Shown piece by piece: positions 17,480-26,779 of a stretch of DNA of 64,000 nucleotides (position 1 is the stretch's first letter; each line of letters starts with the position of its first letter). The translations under genes were made by a program, and so were the position numbers. The stretch is from an uncultured Ruegeria sp. (GTDB taxonomy: Bacteria; Pseudomonadota; Alphaproteobacteria; Rhodobacterales; Rhodobacteraceae): assembly GCF_947500045.1 (NCBI RefSeq), contig NZ_CANMQQ010000003.1:186001-250000 (forward strand). Direction: 5' to 3'. The notes beneath the pieces were generated by a model. That model was not told the origin of the DNA. It did no database searches and saw only the letters and a list, made by a program, of their open reading frames with translations.

Positions 17480-18112
17480 ATGTGGCCCGGACGCTATGGC
17501 GATGGCATGTCCTGGTTCATCCGTTTCAATAAACCTTATGATGTGTTGCCGCAGTTTACGGATCGCGCTAATGCCGACTCGCCCCGCAGCACGTTGTCGG
17601 ATTTCATCGATCTGCCGGACGTATATCCGGCAGGACGGCTGGACCGGGATAGCGAAGGTTTGATGCTGCTGACAGACAACGGGCGGCTGCAGGCACAAAT
17701 ATCCGATCCCAAACACAAGATGGCCAAGACTTATTGGGTTCAAGTCGAAGGTATCCCAGATGCAGCGGCAATGAAGGCGCTGCGAGATGGTATTGAGCTT
17801 AAGGATGGCCTGACACGCCCCGCCAAAGCGCGTCTGATTGCCGAGCCCACAGACCTATGGCCACGCACCCCGCCGATCCGTATCCGTCAGACCGTGCCAG
17901 ATTGCTGGATCGAACTGATACTCAGTGAAGGTCGCAACCGTCAGGTGCGCCGGATGACCGCTGCGGTCGGCCACCCGACCCTGCGCCTGATCCGCGCCCG
18001 GATCGGAGACTGGTCGTTGGACGGCCTCAATCCCGGTCAGTGGGAGAGCCTGCCGATCCCGGCAATTAGCGCCTCTCCATCGCGCAAACGGGACCGACGC
18101 CCCCGACAATGA
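17480..18112 (+). CDS. pseudouridine synthase, RsuA/RluE-like
   Basis: A 210-residue single-domain pseudouridine synthase of the RsuA/RluB/E/F family. It shows '[12 protein letters not shown]' near the N-terminus, the catalytic-Asp motif '[14 protein letters not shown]' (Asp in GRLDxxSEG), 'KTYWVQVEG', and '[18 protein letters not shown]'. There is no S4 domain, which is the RluE layout, so a 23S rRNA uridine is the likely target. I used ATG 17480 because AGG lies at a suitable distance; ATG 17507 is possible. Confidence 0.9.
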   Translation: MWPGRYGDGMSWFIRFNKPYDVLPQFTDRANADSPRSTLSDFIDLPDVYPAGRLDRDSEGLMLLTDNGRLQAQISDPKHKMAKTYWVQVEGIPDAAAMKALRDGIELKDGLTRPAKARLIAEPTDLWPRTPPIRIRQTVPDCWIELILSEGRNRQVRRMTAAVGHPTLRLIRARIGDWSLDGLNPGQWESLPIPAISASPSRKRDRRPRQ

Positions 18113-18143
18113 CAAAAACTGCGTGATGTGATACACTTACGGT

Positions 18144-18569
18144 ATGAAAGTCACACCAGACATTCCTTCCCCTTCGGCAATTCTGGAAGCCGCGCTTTAT
18201 GTCGACGATCTGGAGGCAGCCGAAGGGTTCTATGGAGAAGTACTGGGGCTTGAGAAAATTCAGCGCGCAGCCAATCGCCATGTCTTTTACCGGATCGGCG
18301 GGTCGGTCCTGTTGCTATTCAACGCCGAAGAGACCGAGCAACCACCAAGCAACCCAGACCTGCCTGTTCCGCCCCATGGCGCGCGCGGACCTGGTCACGT
18401 CTGCCTCGTCCTGACCCGCGATGAGATAGCCGTGATGCGCAAGCATCTGTTAGATTGGAATATTCCCGTCGATGCCGAATTCGATTGGCCTAATGGCGCC
18501 CGGTCACTTTATGTGCGCGACCCGGCAGGCAACTCGGTGGAGTTCTCCGAGGGCAGGCTTTGGGATTGA
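18144..18569 (+). CDS. VOC family (glyoxalase/bleomycin-resistance fold) protein
   Basis: A 141-residue vicinal-oxygen-chelate protein with the two beta-alpha-beta halves: 'EAALYVDDLEAAEGFYGEVLGLE' at about 15-37 and 'GHVCLVLTRDEI' with 'YVRDPAGNSVEFSEGRLW' at the end, where the Glu is a usual metal ligand. Substrate is unknown; it could be an enzyme or a binding protein. Confidence 0.88.
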   Translation: MKVTPDIPSPSAILEAALYVDDLEAAEGFYGEVLGLEKIQRAANRHVFYRIGGSVLLLFNAEETEQPPSNPDLPVPPHGARGPGHVCLVLTRDEIAVMRKHLLDWNIPVDAEFDWPNGARSLYVRDPAGNSVEFSEGRLWD

Positions 18570-18573
18570 TCCA

Positions 18574-18879
18574 TTAGCGCAGCGGCTGCTTCTCGCCCCC
18601 AATCACGCGGTAGATTTCGCTCGAGGTTACTCCGACCTCACCCAGAGCAGCCTGAAACGCTGCCATATGTGGCGTTGTGAAATGGGCTTCGAGCGCGGAC
18701 TGGTCCTGCCATTCCTCATAGACCCGAAAACGGTTTGATTGTCCCAGAATCTGGCTGAACTCATAGATCAGGCATCCGGGCTCCTTCAGGGTTTCCGCAA
18801 CCATTTCCTGTGCAGCGGTCGAGGCTTTCTCGACCCCCGCTGCAGATACTTCCACCACTCCTGTCACGATCAGCATCAC
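18574..18879 (-). CDS. antibiotic biosynthesis monooxygenase (ABM) domain protein
   Basis: A 101-residue dimeric ferredoxin-like-fold protein. 'EPGCLIYEFSQ' and 'FRVYEEWQDQSALEAHFTTPHMAAF' fit the ABM/YgiN family of quinol monooxygenases and unknown relatives. It lies 26 bases after the esterase gene on the same strand, so it is probably last in the glycosylase-esterase-monooxygenase unit. It converges with the VOC gene, 4 bases apart. Confidence 0.85.
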   Translation of the reverse strand: MMLIVTGVVEVSAAGVEKASTAAQEMVAETLKEPGCLIYEFSQILGQSNRFRVYEEWQDQSALEAHFTTPHMAAFQAALGEVGVTSSEIYRVIGGEKQPLR

Positions 18880-18905
18880 ATCCTCCTTATGTCAGTGCCC
18901 AGAGG

Positions 18906-19571
18906 TCAAAGGCTCAGTTTGTCCCGCATGAAAGCCAGCGCCACACTCAGGCCATCCGGTGCGATCCCGTGGCCGGTGCCTTTCATCACGTGGGCATAAA
19001 CCTCTTTGAAATCAGCGGCCTGCAGCGCCTCGGCTGCCTCAGGCAATGATTGCGGAGGCACCACATCATCAGCGTCGCCATGTACCAGCAGGATGGGCAT
19101 GCGGCTAACGGTTTCATCTGGCAGCAGGTCGGGTTCCAGCAATCGGCCCGAAAACGCGACGATACCGGCGACCGGGTCTTCACGACGCGGCGCGACATAC
19201 AGGCTCATCATGGTGCCTTGCGAGAAACCAAACAAGACGACCTGCTCGGGCAAAACATCCTCATCCACCATCAGCGCATCCAGGAAAGCGTTGAAATCCT
19301 CAACGGCCATTTCCATGCCACGGCGTGCTTCTTCCTCGGACGAGCCATCAATCCACGGGATAGGGAACCACTGAAAACCGTTGGGCATTCCGGGGATCTG
19401 CTCGGGCGCATCAGGGGCCACGAACAGAGTATCCGGCAAGTGTTCGCCCAGCGGATCAGCCAGCCCCAGAAGGTCAGCCCCGTTGGCGCCATAGCCGTGC
19501 ACAAACACCACGACCGAGCGTGTGTCCCCCGAAACCGGCTCTTTTCTCAGCGCATTCAAAACCCGTGTCAT
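18906..19571 (-). CDS. carboxylesterase/phospholipase family alpha/beta hydrolase
   Basis: A 221-residue serine hydrolase. The nucleophile is S117 in GFSQG; Asp and His of the triad fit 'HGDADDVVP' and 'GTGHGIAPDG'. The oxyanion-hole region is 'VFVHGYGANG'. Size and motifs match the Est/carboxylesterase 2 group acting on short acyl esters. Its ATG overlaps the stop of the DNA glycosylase gene by 4 bases, so the two are coupled. Confidence 0.9.
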   Translation of the reverse strand: MTRVLNALRKEPVSGDTRSVVVFVHGYGANGADLLGLADPLGEHLPDTLFVAPDAPEQIPGMPNGFQWFPIPWIDGSSEEEARRGMEMAVEDFNAFLDALMVDEDVLPEQVVLFGFSQGTMMSLYVAPRREDPVAGIVAFSGRLLEPDLLPDETVSRMPILLVHGDADDVVPPQSLPEAAEALQAADFKEVYAHVMKGTGHGIAPDGLSVALAFMRDKLSL

Positions 19572-20200
19572 CTGATCCCTTCTCTGTCTTTTGCGACCCG
19601 GTAATAGGCCCAGAGCACCCGCGCCGCAACCGATCGCCAAGGCGACCATGCTTCGGCCATCTTGCGCAACTCTTTGTCGGTTGGTCGTTCTGGCAGATCG
19701 TAAAGGACGCGAGCCGCCTCCTGCAGGGCCAGATCACCCGGCGCGATCACATCCGCACGACCCAGCGAGAACATGGCGTAGATCTCAGCGGTCCAGACAC
19801 CGATGCCGGGCACCTCGGTCAGGATCGCGACAACCTCATCATCCGAGGCGTCCTGTAGTGCTTTGTAATCGATCCGCGCCTCGGCCAAAGCGCGGGCATA
19901 GCGGATTTTCTGACGGCTGAGGCCAACGGCCCGCAGATCATCATCCGTGGCCCACATGATCTTGCGCGGGCCGGTCAATTTGGCATCCTGTAACCGCTTC
20001 CAAATCGCGTTGGCCGAGGCCACGCTGACCTGTTGGCTAACAATCGCGCTGAGCAGTTGTGCGAACCCATCCGGCTTGCGTCGCAATGGCAAAGGACCGG
20101 TTTGCTCCATCGCATAAGCCATCTTTGGACAAGCTCCGGCCAGCCATTCGGCCCCTTCGGTCACGCAGTCCAAGGTTTCGATGATGCGTCCGACGGACAT
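19568..20200 (-). CDS. DNA-3-methyladenine glycosylase II family (AlkA-like)
   Basis: A 210-residue HhH-GPD base-excision glycosylase that removes alkylated bases. 'LLSAIVSQQVSVASANAIWKRL' is the conserved helix pair, 'LTEVPGIGVWTAEIYAMF' is the helix-hairpin-helix, and the catalytic Asp follows in 'VIAPGDLALQ'. It lacks the N-terminal AlkA domain, as is usual for short bacterial members. I chose the ATG at 20200; the longer frame upstream has no family match. Confidence 0.9.
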   Translation of the reverse strand: MSVGRIIETLDCVTEGAEWLAGACPKMAYAMEQTGPLPLRRKPDGFAQLLSAIVSQQVSVASANAIWKRLQDAKLTGPRKIMWATDDDLRAVGLSRQKIRYARALAEARIDYKALQDASDDEVVAILTEVPGIGVWTAEIYAMFSLGRADVIAPGDLALQEAARVLYDLPERPTDKELRKMAEAWSPWRSVAARVLWAYYRVAKDREGIR

Positions 20201-20298
20201 GTGCTCTCCGATATGTGATCCTTGTCCGCACGTTAGGCGGATGTACCGCATATGCAACCCGCTTGTGCCTAGTCTCAATCGTAGATAACCATTCGCCC

Positions 20299-21528
20299 AT
20301 GACACTGACCGCAGCCACACCCGACGATAGTCAGGCCAAGCGCAATGTCGCCGTATTGGTGGCCGCGCAGGCGATCTTGGGCGCGCAGATGCCCATTATG
20401 TTTATTGTCGGCGGTTTGGCTGGGCAATCGCTGGCCAGCAACGCTTGCCTCGCGACATTGCCGATTTCACTGATCGTTCTGGGATCGATGCTGGCGGCCA
20501 CGCCGATCTCGGCAATCATGCAACGCTGGGGACGCCGCGCCGGGTTTCTTGTGGGGTCGACTGCGGGTGCTGCGGGCGGGGTTATCGGAGCCTATGGTCT
20601 CTATCTTGGCTCGTTCCCGATATTCCTGCTGGGCAGCTTCCTGACCGGCATCTACATGAGCGCACATGGATTCTATCGCTTTGCTGCCGCCGATACCGCG
20701 TCCGACGCATTCCGGCCCAAGGCCATCTCTTACGTCATGGCAGGGGGGCTTGCGGCGGCGATCATCGGCCCGCAGATCGTCAAACTGACCTCACAGGCCT
20801 ATGTAATCCCGTTTCTGGGTACTTACCTTGCCGTAATCGCGATCAACGTACTCGGCTCCGCCCTGTTCTTCTTTCTCGACATCCCAACGCCACCGAAGCC
20901 GACCAAGGACGAACCCAAAGGCCGTACACGGTTGGAGCTGCTAAAAACGCCACGCATTGCAGTCGCAATCATCTGTGCCATGGTCTCGTATGCTTTGATG
21001 AACCTTGTGATGACATCGACACCTCTGGCCGTTGTCGGGTGTGGATATACCGAAGGCGATGCAGCAGATATCGTCACCAGCCACGTGTTAGCGATGTACA
21101 TTCCCAGCTTCTTCACAGGCCACCTGATTGCACGGTTCGGTGTTGAGAAAATCGTGGCCCTTGGACTAGCCATCCTCGGCGGGGCGGGCATCGTCGCCCT
21201 GCAAGGCGTCGATCTGGGCAACTTCTTCATCGCCCTGATCCTGTTAGGCGTTGGCTGGAACTTTGGATTTATCGGCGCCACGAGCATGCTGGCCGCCTCG
21301 CATGAAGTGCATGAGCGTGGTCGGATGCAGGGCCTGAACGATCTGCTAGTCTTTGGCGGTGTAACATTCGCCTCGCTGGCGTCTGGTGGGTTGATGAACT
21401 GTTCGGGCGGCTCAGCGGTCGAGGGCTGGACGGCGGTAAACCTCGCTATGATCCCACTTCTGACCCTTGCAGGTGGTGCATTGCTGTGGCTGGTTCTGAG
21501 GCCGTCAGACGACCCGCAACCTGCCTGA
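20299..21528 (+). CDS. MFS transporter
   Basis: A 409-residue protein with about 12 hydrophobic helices, an 'IMQRWGRRAGFLVGST' loop between helices 2 and 3 (the MFS motif A region), and a central charged loop at about residues 195-215 ('PPKPTKDEPKGRTR'). It resembles the YajR-unlike, riboflavin- or drug-exporter-type MFS proteins of Rhodobacteraceae, but the substrate cannot be assigned. I chose the ATG that starts 'MTLTAATPDD'. The stop lies 2 bases before the end of the convergent synthase gene. Confidence 0.88.
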   Translation: MTLTAATPDDSQAKRNVAVLVAAQAILGAQMPIMFIVGGLAGQSLASNACLATLPISLIVLGSMLAATPISAIMQRWGRRAGFLVGSTAGAAGGVIGAYGLYLGSFPIFLLGSFLTGIYMSAHGFYRFAAADTASDAFRPKAISYVMAGGLAAAIIGPQIVKLTSQAYVIPFLGTYLAVIAINVLGSALFFFLDIPTPPKPTKDEPKGRTRLELLKTPRIAVAIICAMVSYALMNLVMTSTPLAVVGCGYTEGDAADIVTSHVLAMYIPSFFTGHLIARFGVEKIVALGLAILGGAGIVALQGVDLGNFFIALILLGVGWNFGFIGATSMLAASHEVHERGRMQGLNDLLVFGGVTFASLASGGLMNCSGGSAVEGWTAVNLAMIPLLTLAGGALLWLVLRPSDDPQPA

Positions 21529-21530
21529 CC

Positions 21531-22307
21531 TTACCAGCGTCCAGTCGCTGCTGTCTTCATCAAGGAAAACCGGCGACGGAGCTCACCCTGTGCCAGCGCG
21601 CCTGCAGCCACGCGTTCTGGCCGCGCCAAAGTGGTCCGCAGCACCCATTCCGTCTGCCACCCTGCATAAAGGGCAGGACGTGCCTGTGATGAAACCTCAG
21701 TACGCGTGGATCGTGCACGCGCCAATCGATCCAAAGCCTTCTGTGCCAGCACCCGGACCCCATCCTGTGTGCCATCGAGCAGAGGGATGCGACCCCGCGC
21801 CTCAAGATCGGGAATGGCCCGAAACCAGTTCGCGACCCCCATGGCATAGCCAAAATTGCGCAAGACTTCTTCATCCGCCGCGCCCAAAGCCTGCGCGGAC
21901 ACCGCCATCAGAGTTCCCGCGCTGTGGTTGATGTAGGCATCAAAATGCACTTCATCCTCGAACGGATCACGGTAAATATCCCAACGCCTTACGGCTACAT
22001 ATTCATCTAGCTGCGCCGCCAGATGTGGCGAGAGAACGCGCGACAATGGCGTGACAACTTCGTGACGCCGCACATTTGGACGTTCGGCAATTTCCTGCAG
22101 CGCATCGCGCCACCATTGCAGACGCATCTCGGCAATCATGCTTTCCTGTGTCACCCACGGGGCGCGCGCTACTTCGACGTTCAGCGCATAAATCGGAAAC
22201 AGGACTGCACGCGCTTCAACCGGTGCGGCCATGGCCGCCATAAACCGGTCCGGATCGGCCCGATGCACCAGTGCTGCGCAGGCTTTGATGTCGTCGTCGA
22301 ATTCCAC
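21531..22307 (-). CDS. squalene/phytoene synthase family protein
   Basis: A 258-residue member of the trans-isoprenyl-diphosphate synthase head-to-head family. It shows 'LFPIYALNVEVARAPW', 'MRLQWWRDAL', 'FDAYINHSAGTLMAVSAQALGA' and 'GYAMGVANWFRAIPDL'. The Asp-rich DxxxD metal motifs of true phytoene synthases are poorly kept, which is usual for the NDUFAF6-like subgroup in non-carotenoid loci; function is then uncertain. The GTG start is 1 base after the cimA stop, suggesting coupling. The open frame reaching 22394 overlaps cimA and is unlikely. Confidence 0.82.
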   Translation of the reverse strand: MEFDDDIKACAALVHRADPDRFMAAMAAPVEARAVLFPIYALNVEVARAPWVTQESMIAEMRLQWWRDALQEIAERPNVRRHEVVTPLSRVLSPHLAAQLDEYVAVRRWDIYRDPFEDEVHFDAYINHSAGTLMAVSAQALGAADEEVLRNFGYAMGVANWFRAIPDLEARGRIPLLDGTQDGVRVLAQKALDRLARARSTRTEVSSQARPALYAGWQTEWVLRTTLARPERVAAGALAQGELRRRFSLMKTAATGRW

Positions 22308-22308
22308 G

Positions 22309-23946
22309 CTATTCAGCGGCAGCTGAGCGGGGGATACAATCGTTGACCAGTTTCCACTGGATCGCATCCAACAGAGCCTCGAACGATGCATCAATTATGT
22401 TCGCACTTACACCTACGGTCGACCAACGCCGCCCCTGCCCGTCTTCGCTGTCGATGATCACGCGCGTCACCGCCTCGGTCCCACCTTGGGTGATGCGCAC
22501 CTTGAAATCGACAAGCCGCATATCCGAAAGTATCTGCGAATACTGCCCCAGGTCCTTGGCCAGAGCCTTGGCAAGCGCATTCACCGGGCCCCGGTCACTG
22601 CCGCTTTCATCGAGAGATTCACTGACAGACAGCTTCTTCTCACCATCAACTTTCACAACAACAACCGCCTCGGACAAGCTGACCATCTTGTTGTATTTGT
22701 TCTTCCGGCGCTCAACGGTCACCTTATAGCGTTTGACCTCAAAGAATTCGGGCAATTGCCCCAGCTCATCGCGCGCCAACAGCTCAAAGCTGGCCTGCGC
22801 CGTGTCATAGGAATAACCTTCGGCCTCACGCAGTTTGATCCGCTCAAGAATACGCCCCAGCGCCGGATCACCCGCTTCGACGGATAATCCCGCATCGGTC
22901 AGACGTTTGCGCAGGTTCGATTGCCCGGCCTGATTCGACATCGGAATGATGCGCGCGTTCCCCACACGCGCCGGATCGATATGCTCATAGGTTGTCGGGT
23001 CTTTGAGGATCGCGCTGGCGTGCAACCCCGCCTTATGCGCAAAAGCCGACGCACCAACGTAGGCGCTCTGCTTGCTTGGCACCCGGTTCAGGATATCATC
23101 CAGCATCCGGCTGATCCGCGTCAGCCCGGCCAAGGCCTCGGGCTTCACGCCAATCTCATAGCGCGAGGCATAGGGTTCTTTCAGCATCAGCGTCGGGATC
23201 AGAGCGGTCAGGTTGGCGTTGCCGCAACGCTCTCCCAATCCGTTCAAAGTACCCTGAATCTGCCGCGCACCCGCGTCGACGGCTGCCAACGAACTGGCCA
23301 CAGCATTTTCCGTATCGTTATGCGTATGAATGCCCAGCCGATCACCCGGCAGACCGGCGGCAATCACCTCGGACACGATCCGCCCGACCTCGGCTGGCAA
23401 GGCACCGCCGTTGGTGTCACACAACACCACCCACCGCGCACCCGCGTCCAGCGCAGCACGGCACACTTCAACCGCGTAACCCGGGTTGTCCTTGTAGCCA
23501 TCAAAGAAATGCTCGGCATCGAACAGAGCCTCGCGCCCTTGCGCCACGATATGCGCGACCGAGGCGCGCACGTTCTCAGTGTTCTCCTCCAACGCGATAC
23601 CAAGTGCTTGGGTCACATGGTAATCATGCGATTTACCAACCAGACAAACAGCTGGAGTTCCGGCATTCATCACAGCGGCCAGCACATCATCATTCTCTGC
23701 CGAGCGACCCGCGCGTTTGGTCATCCCAAACGCGGTCATGCACGCCGAAGTCTTTGGCGCATCTTCGAAAAATGCACTATCCGTGGGGTTCGCCCCGGGC
23801 CAACCGCCTTCAATGTAGTCGAGGCCCAACGCATCCAATGCCTGTGCGATCTGCACCTTCTCGGCGGTCGAGAACTGCACACCCTGCGTCTGCTGCCCAT
23901 CGCGCAAAGTGGTGTCGTAGAGGTAGAGGCGTTCTTTTATCATCAT
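22309..23946 (-). CDS. cimA: (R)-citramalate synthase
   Basis: A 545-residue enzyme of the LeuA/HMGL family joining pyruvate and acetyl-CoA to citramalate, the entry to 2-oxobutyrate and isoleucine without threonine deaminase. 'LYDTTLRDGQQTQGVQF' is the N-terminal catalytic motif, 'GIHTHND' supplies metal-binding His, and 'GLGERCGNANL' is the family signature. About residues 400-530 form the allosteric C-terminal domain. Length and 'LDYIEGGWPGANP' favour CimA over 2-isopropylmalate synthase. ATG 23943 is an alternative start. Confidence 0.93.
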   Translation of the reverse strand: MMIKERLYLYDTTLRDGQQTQGVQFSTAEKVQIAQALDALGLDYIEGGWPGANPTDSAFFEDAPKTSACMTAFGMTKRAGRSAENDDVLAAVMNAGTPAVCLVGKSHDYHVTQALGIALEENTENVRASVAHIVAQGREALFDAEHFFDGYKDNPGYAVEVCRAALDAGARWVVLCDTNGGALPAEVGRIVSEVIAAGLPGDRLGIHTHNDTENAVASSLAAVDAGARQIQGTLNGLGERCGNANLTALIPTLMLKEPYASRYEIGVKPEALAGLTRISRMLDDILNRVPSKQSAYVGASAFAHKAGLHASAILKDPTTYEHIDPARVGNARIIPMSNQAGQSNLRKRLTDAGLSVEAGDPALGRILERIKLREAEGYSYDTAQASFELLARDELGQLPEFFEVKRYKVTVERRKNKYNKMVSLSEAVVVVKVDGEKKLSVSESLDESGSDRGPVNALAKALAKDLGQYSQILSDMRLVDFKVRITQGGTEAVTRVIIDSEDGQGRRWSTVGVSANIIDASFEALLDAIQWKLVNDCIPRSAAAE

Positions 23947-24006
23947 TCTGGCTCTTAGGCTTGATGGAGATTACATTTGAAAGCACTTAAACAGTCGTCA
24001 AAGAAC

Positions 24007-25626
24007 TCAGACTTCCATTTCATCGCACTGGCTTTGCAAACGGAGTCTGTAGTTCTTCAGCCTGCCCAGCGTATCATCCCAACGATCTTGTTGTGTTTTA
24101 GTCGAACTAGTTTCGCCCGCGGATGTAGTCACATCTCCTGTTCCTTTAAGTACCGGTTTCAGCTCCCAATCATAACCATCTGCGGTATCGTTTACGATGA
24201 AACCGAAACTTGGGAGGGCTTCATCCCGAATTTGATCTGCCCATTCGAAAAACCATTTGCCGTTTTCACGGTCGCCCACTTTCATTAGTGCTTTTGCTCG
24301 CGACTTAAGCCGTTCCCTCAGAGTCATAAGTGCAGATATTTCATCTGAGAAAAATGACTTATCCATCGTTTCTTGATCGTCCGCCCAGTATCCATTTTTT
24401 TTCGCGAGCAGACCAAGAGTTCTTGCTGAGGCAAGAAGTAGAGCACCCTCTCCCTTCGAGGCCAAACGATGGAGTTCAGTGATGGCACCTGCAGTGTTCA
24501 GATCATCTGCCAGCGCATCGATAACCGCAGGTGCAGCGGTGTCGGCGGGCTCGATGCCCGTCGTCAGCGCTCGCCACTTGCGCAGCGTCGCCTCGGCCTC
24601 ATGCGCCTTTTTCTCGGTCCAGTCCATCGGCTTGCGATAGTGGGTCTGCAGGAAGACAAACCGGATCACCTCACCCGGCACGCCTTGCTCCAGCAGATCA
24701 CGCACGGTGAAGAAATTGCCAAGCGATTTGGACATCTTCTTACCTTCGACCTGCAGCATCTCATTATGCAGCCAGTAATTGGCAAAGACGTCTTGTTCAT
24801 TTGCACAGCAGCTTTGGGCGATCTCGTTCTCATGGTGTGGGAACATCAAATCGTTGCCACCACCATGAATATCAATGACGTGAGGATGCTGCAGCGCTTG
24901 TTCAGACAAAGCGCCCACAGCCAGCGGTTGCTTCCACAACAAATCATCCGCCATTGCCGAGCATTCAATATGCCAACCCGGTCGCCCCCGACCCCACGGG
25001 CTGTCCCAACCCGGAAGTTCATCGGTCGAGGGTTTCCACAGAACAAAGTCCATCGGATTTTTCTTATAGGGAGCAACCTCAACCCGGGCCCCAGCGATCA
25101 TGTCATCCACCGAGCGCCCGGACAACGCGCCGTAGTGTTCCTTCCAACTGTCCACCGCGAACAGCACATGCCCCTCGGCGGCATATGCATGCCCCTTGGC
25201 AATCAAGTCCTCGATCATCGCAACCATCTGTGCAATGTACTGTGTGGCGCGCGGCATCGCGTCGGGCTCCATCGCGCCAAGCGCGCCCATGTCGTGCAAG
25301 TACCAGCCAATAGTCTCGTCCGAGCGTTCCTGTACCAACTGCTCAAGCGATCCCTCGGCCCCGGCCTGCTTGCGCGCCAACGCGGTTGCGTTGATCTTGT
25401 CATCCACGTCGGTGAAATTGCGCACATAGGTCACGTGATCCGCGCCGTAGACATAACGCAACAAACGGTAGAGCACGTCGAACACAACCACAGGCCGCGC
25501 GTTCCCAAGATGGGCGCGGTCATAGACCGTCGGGCCACAGACATACATCCGCACATTCATTGGATCGATCGGCACGAAATCCTCTTTCGTCCGTGTCCTC
25601 GTGTTGTGCAGTTTGATTGTCGTCAT
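24007..25626 (-). CDS. cysS: cysteinyl-tRNA synthetase with unusual C-terminal extension
   Basis: A 539-residue class I synthetase, longer than the usual 460-480. The HIGH-type motif is 'AHLGNAR', zinc ligands are Cys in 'YVCGPTVYD' and 'WHIECSAM' and the following 'HENEIAQS', and KMSKS is '[10 protein letters not shown]'. The DALR-like end ('[14 protein letters not shown]...DWEL') is recognisable but is followed by about 55 extra residues ('[20 protein letters not shown]...'). The DNA from about 24007 to 24460 is clearly richer in A and T than the rest of the gene, suggesting that the 3' end has a different history. I chose the ATG of 'MTTIKLHNT'. Confidence 0.95.
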   Translation of the reverse strand: MTTIKLHNTRTRTKEDFVPIDPMNVRMYVCGPTVYDRAHLGNARPVVVFDVLYRLLRYVYGADHVTYVRNFTDVDDKINATALARKQAGAEGSLEQLVQERSDETIGWYLHDMGALGAMEPDAMPRATQYIAQMVAMIEDLIAKGHAYAAEGHVLFAVDSWKEHYGALSGRSVDDMIAGARVEVAPYKKNPMDFVLWKPSTDELPGWDSPWGRGRPGWHIECSAMADDLLWKQPLAVGALSEQALQHPHVIDIHGGGNDLMFPHHENEIAQSCCANEQDVFANYWLHNEMLQVEGKKMSKSLGNFFTVRDLLEQGVPGEVIRFVFLQTHYRKPMDWTEKKAHEAEATLRKWRALTTGIEPADTAAPAVIDALADDLNTAGAITELHRLASKGEGALLLASARTLGLLAKKNGYWADDQETMDKSFFSDEISALMTLRERLKSRAKALMKVGDRENGKWFFEWADQIRDEALPSFGFIVNDTADGYDWELKPVLKGTGDVTTSAGETSSTKTQQDRWDDTLGRLKNYRLRLQSQCDEMEV

Positions 25627-25844
25627 CGGGTCGTGCTCCTGAAACAGCGTATACGTCACGCGTTGGCGCGGGCTTAGCAACTTGTCTCAGAGATGAAAAC
25701 GAAAGAAACCGGCCCGCTTGAGATATCAGCAGGTAATGCAGCAAGTAATGATGCAAATATTCCGGTTCATGTGCTTTGCCTAGCACGGGTTCGACCCTGA
25801 GCCAAGTCTTGAGTTTTGTCCCCCTCAACGGCACTCTGCCCAAC

Positions 25845-26189
25845 ATGACCCGAGAATACGTCAATACCGTTTGCGCCACCCTGCCCGGCGCCGAGCTTTC
25901 CGATCCCTGGGGCGGAGGCCACGACGCTTGGAAAGTTGGAGGCAAGATGTTTGCCTGCGTGGGCACCGCAGGTGACGGAGTTTCCGTCAAAACCCCCGAC
26001 ATCGAAACCGCCCAGATGTTGATCGACGCCGGTGTAGGCGCCAAGGCCCCCTATTTCCATCGCAGTTGGGTTCGCCTGCCCTGGTCCGCGGATCCGGAAG
26101 AAATACAGCACCGACTACTTTCGTCTTATGACATCATAAGAACAACGCTCACCAAGAAAGTTCAGGCAACATTGCCACCGCGTGGCTAA
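25845..26189 (+). CDS. MmcQ/YjbR family protein
   Basis: A 114-residue protein of the MmcQ/YjbR (DUF419) family, a double-wing DNA-binding-like fold. 'TLPGAELSDPWGGGHDAWKVGGKMFACVG' and 'WVRLPW' fit; the family usually has 'W-K-V-G-x-K-(M/I)-F'. Role is unproven. I start at the ATG of 'MTREYVNTVC'; the frame is open upstream to 25776 but the extra residues are not family-like. Confidence 0.85.
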   Translation: MTREYVNTVCATLPGAELSDPWGGGHDAWKVGGKMFACVGTAGDGVSVKTPDIETAQMLIDAGVGAKAPYFHRSWVRLPWSADPEEIQHRLLSSYDIIRTTLTKKVQATLPPRG

Positions 26190-26260
26190 TGCGCAGCCTT
26201 ATTGAGTAAATCGAGATGGAGTGACGTCGAACAAGCGATTCAACTAAGAATGGGCGTTTT

Positions 26261-26779
26261 CTAGAAACGAAAGGTCGTGCGCAGGTTAAAGACGTTTGCG
26301 TCAAGGGCGCCACCTGACTGCGGAATGTTGTCAAAATCCTGTCTCAGCGCCTCACCACTTATCACGAATCGATCACCCAAAGGATAAGCGACGCCAATGC
26401 CGTAAACAGCTGCCGTATCGCTGTCGCCCGACGTGCTGGCACGCGCGGCTCCTACGATGACATATCCAAGCGCCGGGCCAAAATCATACCCGCCGCGTAA
26501 TTTCAGTCGGGACATGCTATCCAAGCTGCCTTCCGATTGGCCGAGATCAAGGTTCAACCAATTGTATTCCAGCTCACCGCCCAAGACGAAGTTGCCAAAA
26601 TCATAGTCATACCCGACGACCGGGCCGAATCCGGCATTACTGCCGCCCGCCCCATCAGACCCGTCGACATCCGCATATCCGAAACTGAATCCGGCATAAG
26701 CTCCGGTCCAGTCCTCAGCCAAAGCCGGCCCGGCACCTGCTAGCAGCGCGATGACGAGTGCGGTCTTTGTCAACTTCAT
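26261..26779 (-). CDS. outer-membrane beta-barrel protein (Omp25/OmpA-like porin family)
   Basis: A 172-residue protein with a signal peptide (cleavage after GPALA, about residue 21) and a body of alternating beta-strands with Gly/aromatic pattern ('WTGAYAGFSFGYADVDG', 'LKLRGGYDFGPALGYVIVGAA'), ending in the terminal-Phe motif 'RTTFRF'. This is the outer-membrane protein beta-barrel family common in alphaproteobacteria. GAGGA lies before the ATG. Confidence 0.88.
   Translation of the reverse strand: MKLTKTALVIALLAGAGPALAEDWTGAYAGFSFGYADVDGSDGAGGSNAGFGPVVGYDYDFGNFVLGGELEYNWLNLDLGQSEGSLDSMSRLKLRGGYDFGPALGYVIVGAARASTSGDSDTAAVYGIGVAYPLGDRFVISGEALRQDFDNIPQSGGALDANVFNLRTTFRF

Noticed and set aside
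22921-23958. Open frame of 345 codons on + opposite cimA
   Set aside because: Antisense shadow with Arg/His-rich composition and no recognisable domain.
24469-25677. Open frame of 402 codons on + opposite cysS
   Set aside because: It is a shadow of cysS, whose catalytic motifs are clear on the other strand; the + frame shows no family-like motifs.
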